Shown here: positions 1 to 12,000 of the stretch, piece by piece
How the letters are laid out: every line of letters starts with the position of its first letter
Position numbering within the stretch: the first letter of the stretch is position 1
Source of the DNA: Eucalyptus grandis
Lineage: Eukaryota; Streptophyta; Magnoliopsida; Myrtales; Myrtaceae
Direction: 5' to 3'
Length of the DNA stretch: 64,000 nt
NCBI RefSeq assembly: GCF_016545825.1
Contig: NC_052612.1
Coordinates: 44,685,738-44,749,737, forward strand
Position numbers and translations under genes: made by a program
The notes under the pieces: generated by a model
What the model was told of the DNA's origin: nothing
Database searches by the model: none
What the model saw: only the letters and a program-made list of their open reading frames with translations

Positions 1-32
1 TACCTTCCAAATTCCAGCATCATCTGACTCAC

Positions 33-3000
33 CTTGAAGTCTTCATTTGTCATCTGAGATAGTTTGCTTTCGAACATTTTTAGGAATTCCTCAACTCTCA
101 AATCAATAGCACCAGGCCCCTAAAAAGATGGATATATTAGAATATGAGGCAATGACCTTGGTCCTAAAACAAAATATTGCTAGTCACCTTCACTGTGGAT
201 TGGATTATGAATTGTAGTCCATGAATTCCATAATCGTTCCTATGTTGAAGGAGACGAAAAATATGAGAAACAGCAACCATGCATTGAAACTTTGTAGGTC
301 AAGAAGTGCCTTAAGTACCTCTGCTTAAGCATGGTTATGTACCCAAGCTGCTCCACAGATCTAAGCTGGTGGAATGCTGCTTGCTTGGCGATTAGAGCAA
401 AAAGCTGAAGCTTTATGTTCATCACGATATCATCCCGGTGAACCTACATAATCAATCAACTAGCAAATCAAGGCCCTTCCAATAACAAGACATTGAAAAA
501 TTAAAAAAGCAAAACATACCAGAAAAAGAGGGGGAGAAGCAAGCAGGGGTGGGGGAGGGGAGGGGGGCTAGACACTCTCATTTTCTGATTTTGGCAAAGG
601 AATACGAATGTGTCAAGAAATGAATAACATGACAGAAGTAAATCAACTTACAGACAACAGAAGAACAAAGAACAACTATCAAATAATAATATATTCAGGG
701 TATCCTTTGTCAAGCCCCAGACAAATGGAGATCTGATGGCATCCTTGCCAAAAACGAAAAAAAGTGCATCTTCTGGTCTTCCAGCTAATTTCCAATCACC
801 AACGGTAAATGGAAAAAACAAACACTTGACTGGACAGACTAGGCAAGAGTATATGTACTTGGCAAGACAACCTCCTAGCTTTTGAATTCACCAAATGTCA
901 GAGAGTAAAAGAGATAGTAACAAGAGGAACTCATAATGTCTGATAAATGCTATTTTATATCGTTCTGAAGACACGAATAAAGATTTACACTCCCTTCAAG
1001 ACAGAGGAACAAGAATAAGCATGCGTAAATTCTAAATCTAAAGTCTTTATAAGTGAAGATTGAGAAGGAGAGTAACAGCCATAATGATCTTCATTTCGAA
1101 GATAACATATATGCCAAGCTTTCGGGTTACATCCTGCCAATTTCGCACCTGCGTATGCAAATCAAGTCATGGAACTACCTGAATATAGTGCACCAGAGCA
1201 GAATTCTCATCACTTGGATTTAGGCCTTCCGTACAGTAGAAGTGACTCAATCCAGTTCCTAGTTCAACTACTCTATTTGTCAGATGCTGGGATGGATATA
1301 AAGGTTGGCATATTGGCTGTGAACCGTGGAAAAGAGTATTTTCAATATGCTGAACTATAGACTCTGCTTCACCACGTTCAATATTCCCTACACAAGAGTT
1401 AGCAGGTATAACTCGAAACTCAAAAGAGGATGGCAGTGATCTACCACAAATTTTAAAATAAAGCTGTAGACTACATACCAGCTATGTAGAACTCCAGGAA
1501 GGTCCTTGATAACATTAGGGGCAAAAAATTGGTGAGATCTTCGCCCTTAATTGCGGGGAGAACTTCAAGTTGTTCTGTCCAGGGCCGAGTGTCGTCTCGC
1601 AGTATCAGTGAACAATAGTACTCAGCCTGCTGATATGGTTGCTGAAATTTCATATTCTGATAATCTTTTGTCACCACTTCCTGTTACATATATGGGCAAA
1701 GAGAGAATCACAAAGCTAACTTTGCAAAAGCAGAAGGTAAATGGTGCAGGTATTTTCTGTGAGAGAGAGGGAGAAGCACAGTTCACCTTGATCACAGCAA
1801 ATCTCTCAGGTCTCACTTCAAAGGTTGCAATTTTCTTGATAACTTTTTCCAGCAATATCCTCAGCTTATGATTATAACCAACCACAGTGACCTAAGTACG
1901 AAAACATATGGTCAGCAGAGAGGATGTCCACTCCTGCATACACAAGAGAGAGTAGGGCACTCTATAGAATTGCTTGCCCACTGTATATCCATTTCAAAAA
2001 ATTTCAAGACAGAAAATTTGAGTGAAGAAAAAAGCATAAAAGAATTTCCCAGTCTTTTTATGCTTAACTAAAATAAAAGTAGCTTATTTAAAAAACAAGA
2101 ACCTGAAAACCTGTGTTGGTGTGATGCACATTGTAATAAAGGCCAGCAACCCGCGCATAATAAGCTGAAACATACCCAAAAAAGCAAATTAAGAAGAGAA
2201 CCAATTATATATGTCACAGCAATAAACACATTAGATAGAAGAACAGATTTACCGAAATCACATTGAACATTGAATGCCATTTTCAAAGGAATAACTACAG
2301 TAAAATCAAGACTGATATGAAACATAGCATGAGATATTCCTATACAGTCTAGTGTACTTTCAAATCTTACCGAATTCATTTAAGTAATCCATCAATAACC
2401 CCATAAACAAATCAGCCAGCAATACAGTTTCAGATGAGTTGCTAGCATGGGGGCAGCTGAAATCTATTTTAATATATGCCTTGGGAGTGGAGAATACAGT
2501 ATCAGGCTTGAACCACAATGTTGAGTATGATGACTTCCTCAAGAGAACTGGTAAATTGATCTGTGCAAAAGATCAGTCACTACAGGAGCTAAAAAATGAA
2601 CAAGATAAGTTCAGAATGTATTGTACACCACACCTTTTCTTCTGAAATCTTTAGGGATAAATCGGTAGGGATGAATACATTGGGTGCTGGTAAATGCAAA
2701 TTTACATCAGGAGAAGATGATATCCATTCCTGCAAATCAAGTACAGACAATATTAAGGATAATTCTTTCTGTTCTCCAGCAAAAGAAAAATTGTATACTC
2801 CATGTCTAGGTAACCTCATTTATCTCGCCTCTTTAGTGTAAATATGCACACTACATTTTGAGGGACAATCACTCCAGTTGGTCGGAGCATTATTTTAGTT
2901 GAAGAAGTACACCTAACAAAAGCAATTGATAGGACTATAGTGGTGATTATCTCTCAGACATCTTATACAAATGCTTCACTGAGTATCTAACAGAATCACG

Positions 3001-6000
3001 CTACCAGAATACCAAATGAACAAGCTTGGTAGACCTGATTATGTTTAAATATTGCAGGGAATGAACATTCATGGTGGGAGCTGCAATTTTGCCGACTACT
3101 CAACAAAATCAATTGAAAATTAAGATAAAATCATCAAAGCATAATGTGCCACTTCATCTGTGAAATCACCACACTTGGAATGAAAATCAGTGACAAGACT
3201 ATCAAAAAAGGGATACCTGTATAGTAGAGGCAGAGATTCGGTTGATGGAATATGCTGTTCCATACCATGGTTCCACCATGTCAGTTGATCCTTCAAAACT
3301 CTTGGACTCCCAAAAGATTCTGTTGAAAAACAGACTCATTCCTGTTTTAGGATTATATTGACATGTAAAACATTCCAATTTGCTAAAGAAAGAGTAGTTA
3401 CAATGCAATCCTTGTGGAGAAATTTTTCATTGCATACGTTAGCAATAAATATGAATAGCATGACTTATTTCTGGCAAATAGGGATGGTTAACTATCTTGG
3501 ATAAGTTATGGTTTTATTAGAACATTCTGGATTTGATGTTCAACATGCAAGCCGGAAAGTGGAAATGGCTAAATAAGATTGGGTAATGAAATGGCAGTTC
3601 AGCAACTGCTTTCTTCAGTTGTTTGCATAAAAGACATGTTATAAAAAACTCAACATAGAAAGAGATTTCTCAAATTTGACTTAGTGTAATCTGTGCTTGA
3701 ATATCTTTATTGTCAAATCCATGCAGATTGGCCATAATAAATGATTGCAGATGACTTTTCCAAGTCTGATTGCCATTATACAGACAATATGGCACCAGCA
3801 TGAAGGCGTGTGTCTGGACAGGTGCATGCATGTCAAAGTGTAGAAATGGCAGTGAGGTGGCTTTGGAATGGCTGGCCCCATAAAGACCATGAACCTGATT
3901 AGTCCCCTCAAACATGTTTTCTGAATGGAGCTTCAAAAGTCATCCCAATTAAGTATATGAGAACTTAAAACCCAACAATTTGTTTTAATGTTTTGAACAA
4001 ATAAATATTCCTAAAACAAAAATCAATAATATAATACCAAAACAACACAACGCAGAAGAATAAAAATATTGTGGTCAGGTTTTATTGAGGTACATGCCAA
4101 CTAAATCCTCCAAACCATATAGGATCTGAGAGTTCGGAAAAGTTGAGAAACCAAGTTAAAGTGACCCTCTGGTACTCCTATGCAGGTTTGACATCCATAC
4201 AGAGGACTGGTGACCTAAATTGTCTTTGATAAACCTTCAATGCACTTACAATGCAGCAACCGGGAAAAGAACAATGAAATAGTCATCATAAACATCGGTC
4301 ATTTGATAGGCCCTAAGGCATGATTTTAATACTTTCTTAGTACTAATAGACTCACCGGACATTGTCTGGAGAGAGCTTATCCAGCACCACTTGAATAGTG
4401 CCAGGATTGAATTCACAAGGCAAAGAGGATCCCACGATCCAATCTTCAGGTGGATATATCTAAAGTTCAGTAAAAAACTATTAAATTATTTGGTACTTAT
4501 AATTACAATGATTTCACTTCGAGGCATGGCATGCATTAAACGCAAAAGGAGAAGAATGTCCCTAAGTGCAAGTTTTTACTGAAAAATGGAGTATTTAAAA
4601 GAACCAAATATTTACATCTCATCTAAATTTCATTTACTCTAACCCCAAGAACTGATAACAAACATCTGAAGATGTTGATCCTAGATAGATGAGCTTTGCA
4701 GATACTTGTCATGCTGTTTATGGTCTTCAAACTTCTGAGAATCGATTTGACCTGAACAACTAGGACTTTGCAGATGCGCAACCACTCTACAGCATTCAGG
4801 GACAGGTGCATTTTTTAAGTTGGGGCAGAAGCTGCCCCCATGGAAATCCATGTAAGATAATAATTTCGAACATTTTAAAGATCTTCTTATTGATGCACCC
4901 GTAGAAGCCATTGCTCAAGGTGGAACACTTCAAACTTTTCAAAACATACAAATATTGACATGTCAATTCAAATATAATCTTTCATGAAACTTAAGTATCT
5001 TTTCCATTTTCGCATTTGGAAAGGAAATCCATTTTTGCTTTTTTAATCAAAACCAAACGAGCTCTTAGTTACAGATTAACTTCAGTGATATCAATAAATT
5101 AATGTCGAGTTAATTTCCACTTCAAAAGAATTCTACGCAGCCCTTAATAACACTTAGGCACCGCCCACACACATGTATATTAAAGAAAAGGCAAAAGGGA
5201 GATCTAAGGAAATGCTCGACATACCTCCATATTGGACGCGACATTGACTACATATTGAATGGGAGGGATTTTGTCTTGATAATGAAACTTAGTCTCACAC
5301 AAGGCTGAGAGCTTCATCAACGCATCCAAAAATGGATTAGGAAAGTATATATTTACAAAAAGAAAATCTACAGTGAACAAGTATCCAATAAAATGCAGCT
5401 TGAAAATCAAGAACCTTCGAAACATCATGAACCAAGATGCATTAAATTAATGTGGCATTCATAGAAATAATTATGTTCGATCCAACCCAAAAAGTGACAC
5501 TAAAGCATGTCAATGAAAATGAAATTAATTGGTAATCCAGCATGTGAACGATGCCATGCAGCACAACCATCTGCTATTATTAACAATCTTCATTAATGTA
5601 TAGATACAAGCATAAAGGGACACTTAGGTGTCACTTCTGGCAAATTCCGCCGGAAATTTTACGTGGTAATTTTTTATTAATTTTGCTCACCTACATGACT
5701 CGTCGGAGAGCTAACTCAACAAAGAAACACAAAAATGATGTATTTTTGGTGTAGATTTGAATTTCAATATGAAAATGAATCAAATTAAATTTAAAACAAA
5801 ATTATTTAAGAGAGAGAGAGGAAGGAAGAAGATGAACAGTTGGAGGCAGCTAAAGGCTCAGCCTTTTCCCCCACCATCACCGGGAAGGGCCAACGATAGT
5901 GGGGGAGGGTTGGTCGGGGTCACCAGGCCTTGACCATGGGCCGACGACCCTAGTTGACCGGCGGCGAGGGCTTGCGAGCCCTCACCCACTTTTGAGGCGA

Positions 6001-9000
6001 GGGTCACAGCCCTCCTCCAAATTTGGTGAGGGTCACCGACCCTAGCCAAGGGCAACCGCTAGTCTGGGCCACCGGCCCTCCCCCAGATTCGGTGAGGATT
6101 GTCGGCCCTTGGCTTGACCGCCCCAGATCTAGGCGAGGGCTCATAGGCCCTCACCGCTAGTCGGCCAGGGCCATCGGCCCCTAGCCAAGGCCTAGTGACC
6201 CCAGCCAACCCTCACCCACCATCGTTGGTCCTTCCCACCAACAACGGGGAGGTGGTGGCTGCGGCGACAAGGGCTGAGCCCTTAGCCACCTCCAACTATT
6301 CATCTCCTTCCTCCCTTTTTTTTTTAATTTCATTTTAAATTTAATTTAATTAAGTTTTATATTAATTATTTATCCACATCAACAGCAAAACGATGTCGTT
6401 TTTGCACTTGTCTAGTCACGTTAACGTGCAAAATGATGTCGTTTTGCACTTGTTTCATAGGAAAATCACCACATTAACATTTTGGCCAGATTTTCTCGCC
6501 ATTGACACTTAACTGATCCATTTTGCTCCGATTTTAGCACTTAAGTGTCCCCGTGCCAAGTTTTAGCACTCCAAATGTCCAACACTCGATATAGAAATGA
6601 TAGCAGGTAGTAATTTTACGAGCCTGATATTCATGTAGCATATCTCAATGAAGGTATAAACAAATGGACCACTTAGCTCATGATTATTTCTCACCATAGT
6701 GATATGTTTAAAATGAATAAGAAAGAATACAGAACCATATTGTGCCGGTATATGTCCAAATCTGTTTGTGTGCAATCGCCAAAACTACTGGAGATGTTCA
6801 ACGTACTATACATTTATGAACAAGAAGAATAAACAGCCACAAATAGGTGATGAACTTATGTTTTCAATTTTTTTTTTCTATATGCAGGTACGAGAAGGAG
6901 ATGCCAGTTGAAAAACTGAGTATAACACAACCACCGACAGCAGCAGAAGAAATTGCTCATATGCACGCCACCAAAAGTCAATCTTTGCATTTTCCAAGAG
7001 AAGAATTTGAAAATGAGCAACCATTTCCACATAGTTCAGTTGCATACCTCATCAAATATCCACTTGCAAACACCGGACTGCCGTAAGAGAATAATATATT
7101 TGAACAACAATCCAACAATATCTTGCACATGTTCTGCAAACAAGTCAACCAAATTTCATTAACCTTGAAAACCTACCAATCCATAGATGAATGGACAAAA
7201 GAGTACTTCTAGATGGCAGAGAGAAGAAAAAATTGAAGCTCCTATAAGTATAGTGTATGGAATAAGAGGACTGTATCTAGTAGCAGAAAAACAACTACAT
7301 CGTATAACAATTTCAAACCAGCAATTGCCAAGCATCTTCTAAAGTGCAATAGGCCTATGTAAATGACGATTATATTATTTTCAGGCATAGACCGTCAGAA
7401 ACATAATAAGTCCAAATTTGCCACCATGAAACAATGATATCATCAAGATTGGGAGAAATAGCAATGTTTCAGTCAAGAACTAAATGAGGAAGCCAAATTC
7501 AACAGAAAGGTAAGGAGGAAGATAAGACAAACAAGGAAATATTAAGTTCAACCCAATCACTAATTCCTCCAGCTTAAATATTAGGACAGTTGACAAACAT
7601 GAATGAAAAAAGCATATTTAAATTGCAGATAACAAAGATGAATGCTAATAAAAATACTCTACTAACAACTAACTGGAAAATGGAGATGCTTATCATCTCT
7701 ATGGTCTCACATATGAGAAAGGGGCAGGCGGGTGTGCCGGTGGGGGGGGATGTGGTGGGTGGGGGGCTGGTTTAGGGGAGAGAGAGAGAGAGAGAGGCAT
7801 TTCTAGTGATAAACCAATAGGAGAGAATGAAGAACATGAAGAAACTAACCATGACCAGCATCAGTAAGATCGATTTCCACGGTAAAAAATGCAAATTCCC
7901 AATATGACTCCCCTTCACCCGCAAACAGACTTGTAGCCCATCCTGCAGCATCAAAGCCACAATTGGCACAAGAAGACAAAGCATTAGTAATTTTTCTACT
8001 TTTGAGTAAAAAACCTGTGCGAAGGAGAGCAATTCATGGGTAATGTAGTTAGATTAGATAAGTTCTTGTAAGTAAAAAGAGAAAAAGACGTCCTAAAGCT
8101 TCCACCTCCCCTGAAAAAACTACAACTTTTCCACCACAAAAGTGGGTGGTGTTCAAAGCTGACACTTAGGCTGCCTCAGCCATACTAAGCATGAATTGAG
8201 GCCCTAGGTCATCCAACAGCAGTGCTACAAAGAGCTTAGAATTGTGTAGTCTGTAATGTTACCAAAGTGAATGCCAAATCATTGTTGCTAAAAAATAAGC
8301 TAACAGCTCCATCTAGCCTACTTGCTCTGCAATTCTATTCTTTAAGGAAGGACGCCATTCAAGAGTACGGCCTCAAGTTGCTAATAATAAACTAACAGGT
8401 TCCAGCTAGTCTACTTGCTCTTGAATTCACTTATCTATGGAAAGACAGATATTCAAGAGAACAGTCTCAAGAACATGATTTTGGATAAAAGGTCAGGGAG
8501 GTAAAATTGAGATAAATCATTGCCTTTTTTTATAAGTAAAAGAGTGAGGAGAGGCAACCAGTGCTAATGACCCCTTCTGGATGTAACCATAAGGGTCCCA
8601 CCCCCGCTGTAGAATATTCAGTTTGAACCATTGCTACTCCGCAACACCTACAGTCTGAAAATCCTATGTTGGTGAGCCCATAGCCCAAGCCCCACCAACA
8701 TCTAGATAACCATTCCCTTTGGGCAAGTTGGAAGGATGCACCAGCTCTCTAGTTGCACCTGGACTACTGCATTGAGGTATCAGGACTGCGCTATGTACAA
8801 GTTTTGTTGTGTTATTTCATGCCAGATATGGAAGAGAATGAGATTCCAGCTCTGCAGGGGACTTCTCTATCATTTTTCTTTTGGCCAATAGATTTTTCTG
8901 TAGTTGAAAAGCAAAAATTGCTGCACATAAGCTGTCTTTTTTCTCTTACGAGGAAGAAAAACTCTCCAACCTCCCAAAGAAACTGTAGCACCTCTGCAAA

Positions 9001-12000
9001 CCTGTAGGAAAAGATCACTTTCTTTTCTTGATTAATGGTGCCCAAGGCAGCTTCATATGAAGACCAGACGATTTGCTATACTTGATGCACTACTAGCACT
9101 TTCCTACCTTTCAGGTGGGTTGGCAACCCCAGTATATTTGCAAGTAGAAATTTCTTCAAGAGAGAGAGGGAGAGAGAGGGAGGGAGGGAGGGAGGGAGGG
9201 AGGGAGGGAGGCAGGCAGGCAGGCAGGCACAAGGGACTCTCTGCGCACAGAAGCTTCGAAATTTCCATAAACTAGCATCTATCATTTAAAATTCCAAAGA
9301 GAGAAAACTGATGAATATGCTTACAAACCAGTTTTATATATTTTCTTCATATATGAAATGGTGAATGAGATGAGAAATGGAGGTGCAGATAAAAGGGAAA
9401 GCCGACTTGTGAGGAAGTAAAAGTCGACTGTTAAAAGCACCTATAGATCAACCAAACGATATAACCATCAGAGTCTCCTAAGGGCATTCTGTTTCCAGTT
9501 TCTAACAAAGGACATTAAACTACAATAATTGCAAAAGGCTTTTGTTATTGAGTATCCCTAAGGGCACTCATATATGAAAAGACATTAAAAACAAGTGCAG
9601 TACTTTTATCACAAGAAATTGAAACGTGCAAAACTTATCTTTAACATTGTCAAAGAAGTCATATTTGATCTACCGAGACCCATTGACGTTTTTTCAATAA
9701 AATTATTTGACCTATTTCTGCAACCAGTCAAAAAAATTTGTATGTTCCTTCTTCACATATTTTGCATCACAATTACGAATGCCTGCATTTGGAAATTTGA
9801 TGGGCAAAATCATGTGAAAGATGTGCTGACCCACCCAATGTCTTCAAGACATAAAACAGAGACCCTTCTCCTTGATGGCCGATAAGATGACCAAGATACC
9901 CACAAGGCCCTCCCTTGTAGTGTTGAATCTCGGGAGTTACGGGCCAGATAACTCTCAGTTTGTGACCTTGTTTGATTGGGACAGCTTTCACAAGAATCTG
10001 GAGATAAATTTTAAGAAATCAAGATCTTCATAATTTGTTCCAATAAGTCTCACCCTTCCCACGCTAAAACTAAAAATTGGAAATTGCAGAATCTTGGAGT
10101 AAACACAACAATCTTGGCAAGGACATGAAAACCTGTAGATGCTTTGAGCTGCAAGGTACTCCAGGAAAACGAGAGCTGCTTTTGTCAGTATTTCGAATTT
10201 CTTGGAACTTGTCTTCTACCAGAGAGTGAATTTCATCTAGATTTTCTGCCATCATCATCAGAGATACAAATTAGCCGAATATGAAAGTTTATCAAATTTT
10301 TGGACATCTCAAGGGAGTTTAGTACAAAATCTGGTGGGAATTATCTGAGTTATCAGTATTTCTATTTCCACAGGTCATCAGTATTTAAAAACCAGATTCG
10401 AGACAAACCTTTCGAATAAACGACCAGATGCATGAGATTAGCTGAATAGTTCTCCTTGTAAAATTTGATGAGTTCATTTCTAATATCTAGTCCTTTTGCT
10501 CTCGGTCGAATCTCCAAGGTATCCCAATTTCCTATAAGTGCAAGAAGCAATGTGTTTTCGCGATGATAAGAAACAATATAACTGAAACAAGACAAATCAC
10601 CTTGCTTCTTGCTTTTTATAAGCGTACAAATAATGCAATAGACAACAACTACTAACAAACGTGAAACTGGAGTTCTTTTAGAGACACTCACCTGTGCTAA
10701 ACTTATGATATGGATGACTTTCCTCACTTATATGTTTCTGAAGCTGCATAGATGGACCAGTGTCAGCACCAGCACGAGTGAGAGAATAACTGACTCTATA
10801 GAGTACAGAGTCATCAGTTTATGCATTAAAAAAGTGATTTATTGTTCTGCACTAAATTTTTACAGAAAGGTTACAAAAGCAAATATAATCTAACAGAAGA
10901 ACTCGTGAAGCTTTTCTTAATTTTTTCGATTTTCTGTACGCCTCTAAGATTTGTCCCACTTCTCTGTATACTTTGTCTTGGAGAAGTGGTAGAGTTGGGA
11001 TTTTTTCTGTGAAGTCTTATTATAGTGCTGGAAAAGAAGATTGAGGGTAGCAAGGAGGCTTTTCCTTGGAAAGCTATTTGGAAAGTTAGTACCCCGTAGA
11101 GTTAAATTTTTTGTTTTGAAAGCATCTCGGGAATGTATTCTCACCTTAGACATTTTGCAGAAAAGAGAGATTGTGCTGGTCAATAGATGCTTTTTTATGC
11201 AAAAGAGAGGCAGAGACGGTGAGACACATCCTTCTTCACCATCCGTGGACAGGAATGATTGGGTTGACACTTATGCATGCACTGTATGTTGGGAAATAGG
11301 AGGATCTATTGAACAAGAATTGTGGGCTTGGCAAAGTCTTCTTTCCTCGTCTTAAGAAAAGTTGGATTTCTTCAATTACCCTTGCCGTTTTTTTGTTGTT
11401 GATTTGGGAAGAGCAGAATAAGAGAGCTTTCATCTGAGAGTAGACGCCCGTTTCTGTTGTTATTGAAAGTTGGTTGAAAGTCTTACACTCTTGGTACAGT
11501 GGAAAGCTATGTCTGGACGTAAACGCTTTAATTGACATTATTGATGATTTGTCTAGTAACTGAACTCTTTTTGCATAAGAGTTTGCATCCCCTTGGTGCC
11601 TATAGTAATCTTTTCTTTTTCCTATAAAACAAACCATACTTATCCTGATTGTTCAGGACACCGTTATATCCAGCATTTAGTTACGGTAAGGAGACCTCAT
11701 CCTCAAAGTTCATTTTGCAGAGGCAGATAGATGACAGTCGAAATCAAGGTCAATATCTGTGATCAGTTCTTTAACTCCTACCTGGTTCATGCGCCGGCTA
11801 TCAAATAGTAAGTTTTTCTGGTACTCTGCGTGAATAAAAAGGCTAACAGTAAGCCTTTATAGAAAATGATCTCGTAGAAATTAAACAGAGATAAATTATT
11901 GAAGAATAGAATTATTATAATTAAGGTTCCTAATAAACAATCTAACCAGAATGAACAGCTTTAATTTCCCTCATGGTGGCGTCAGGGGACATCAAGGGTT

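Noticed and set aside
9170..9232. CRISPR array or satellite
   Set aside because: Simple 4-bp units without spacers. No CRISPR-like array occurs anywhere in the window.
9057..9275. Coding region with Arg/Glu/Gly repeats
   Set aside because: The repeats are the translation of a GA/GGGA/GGCA microsatellite within an intron.
11041..11637. Open frames of 104-133 codons in IDE copy A intron 6
   Set aside because: Both strands are open at once, no domain is seen, and the corresponding copy B region (42130-42930) does not keep the frames.
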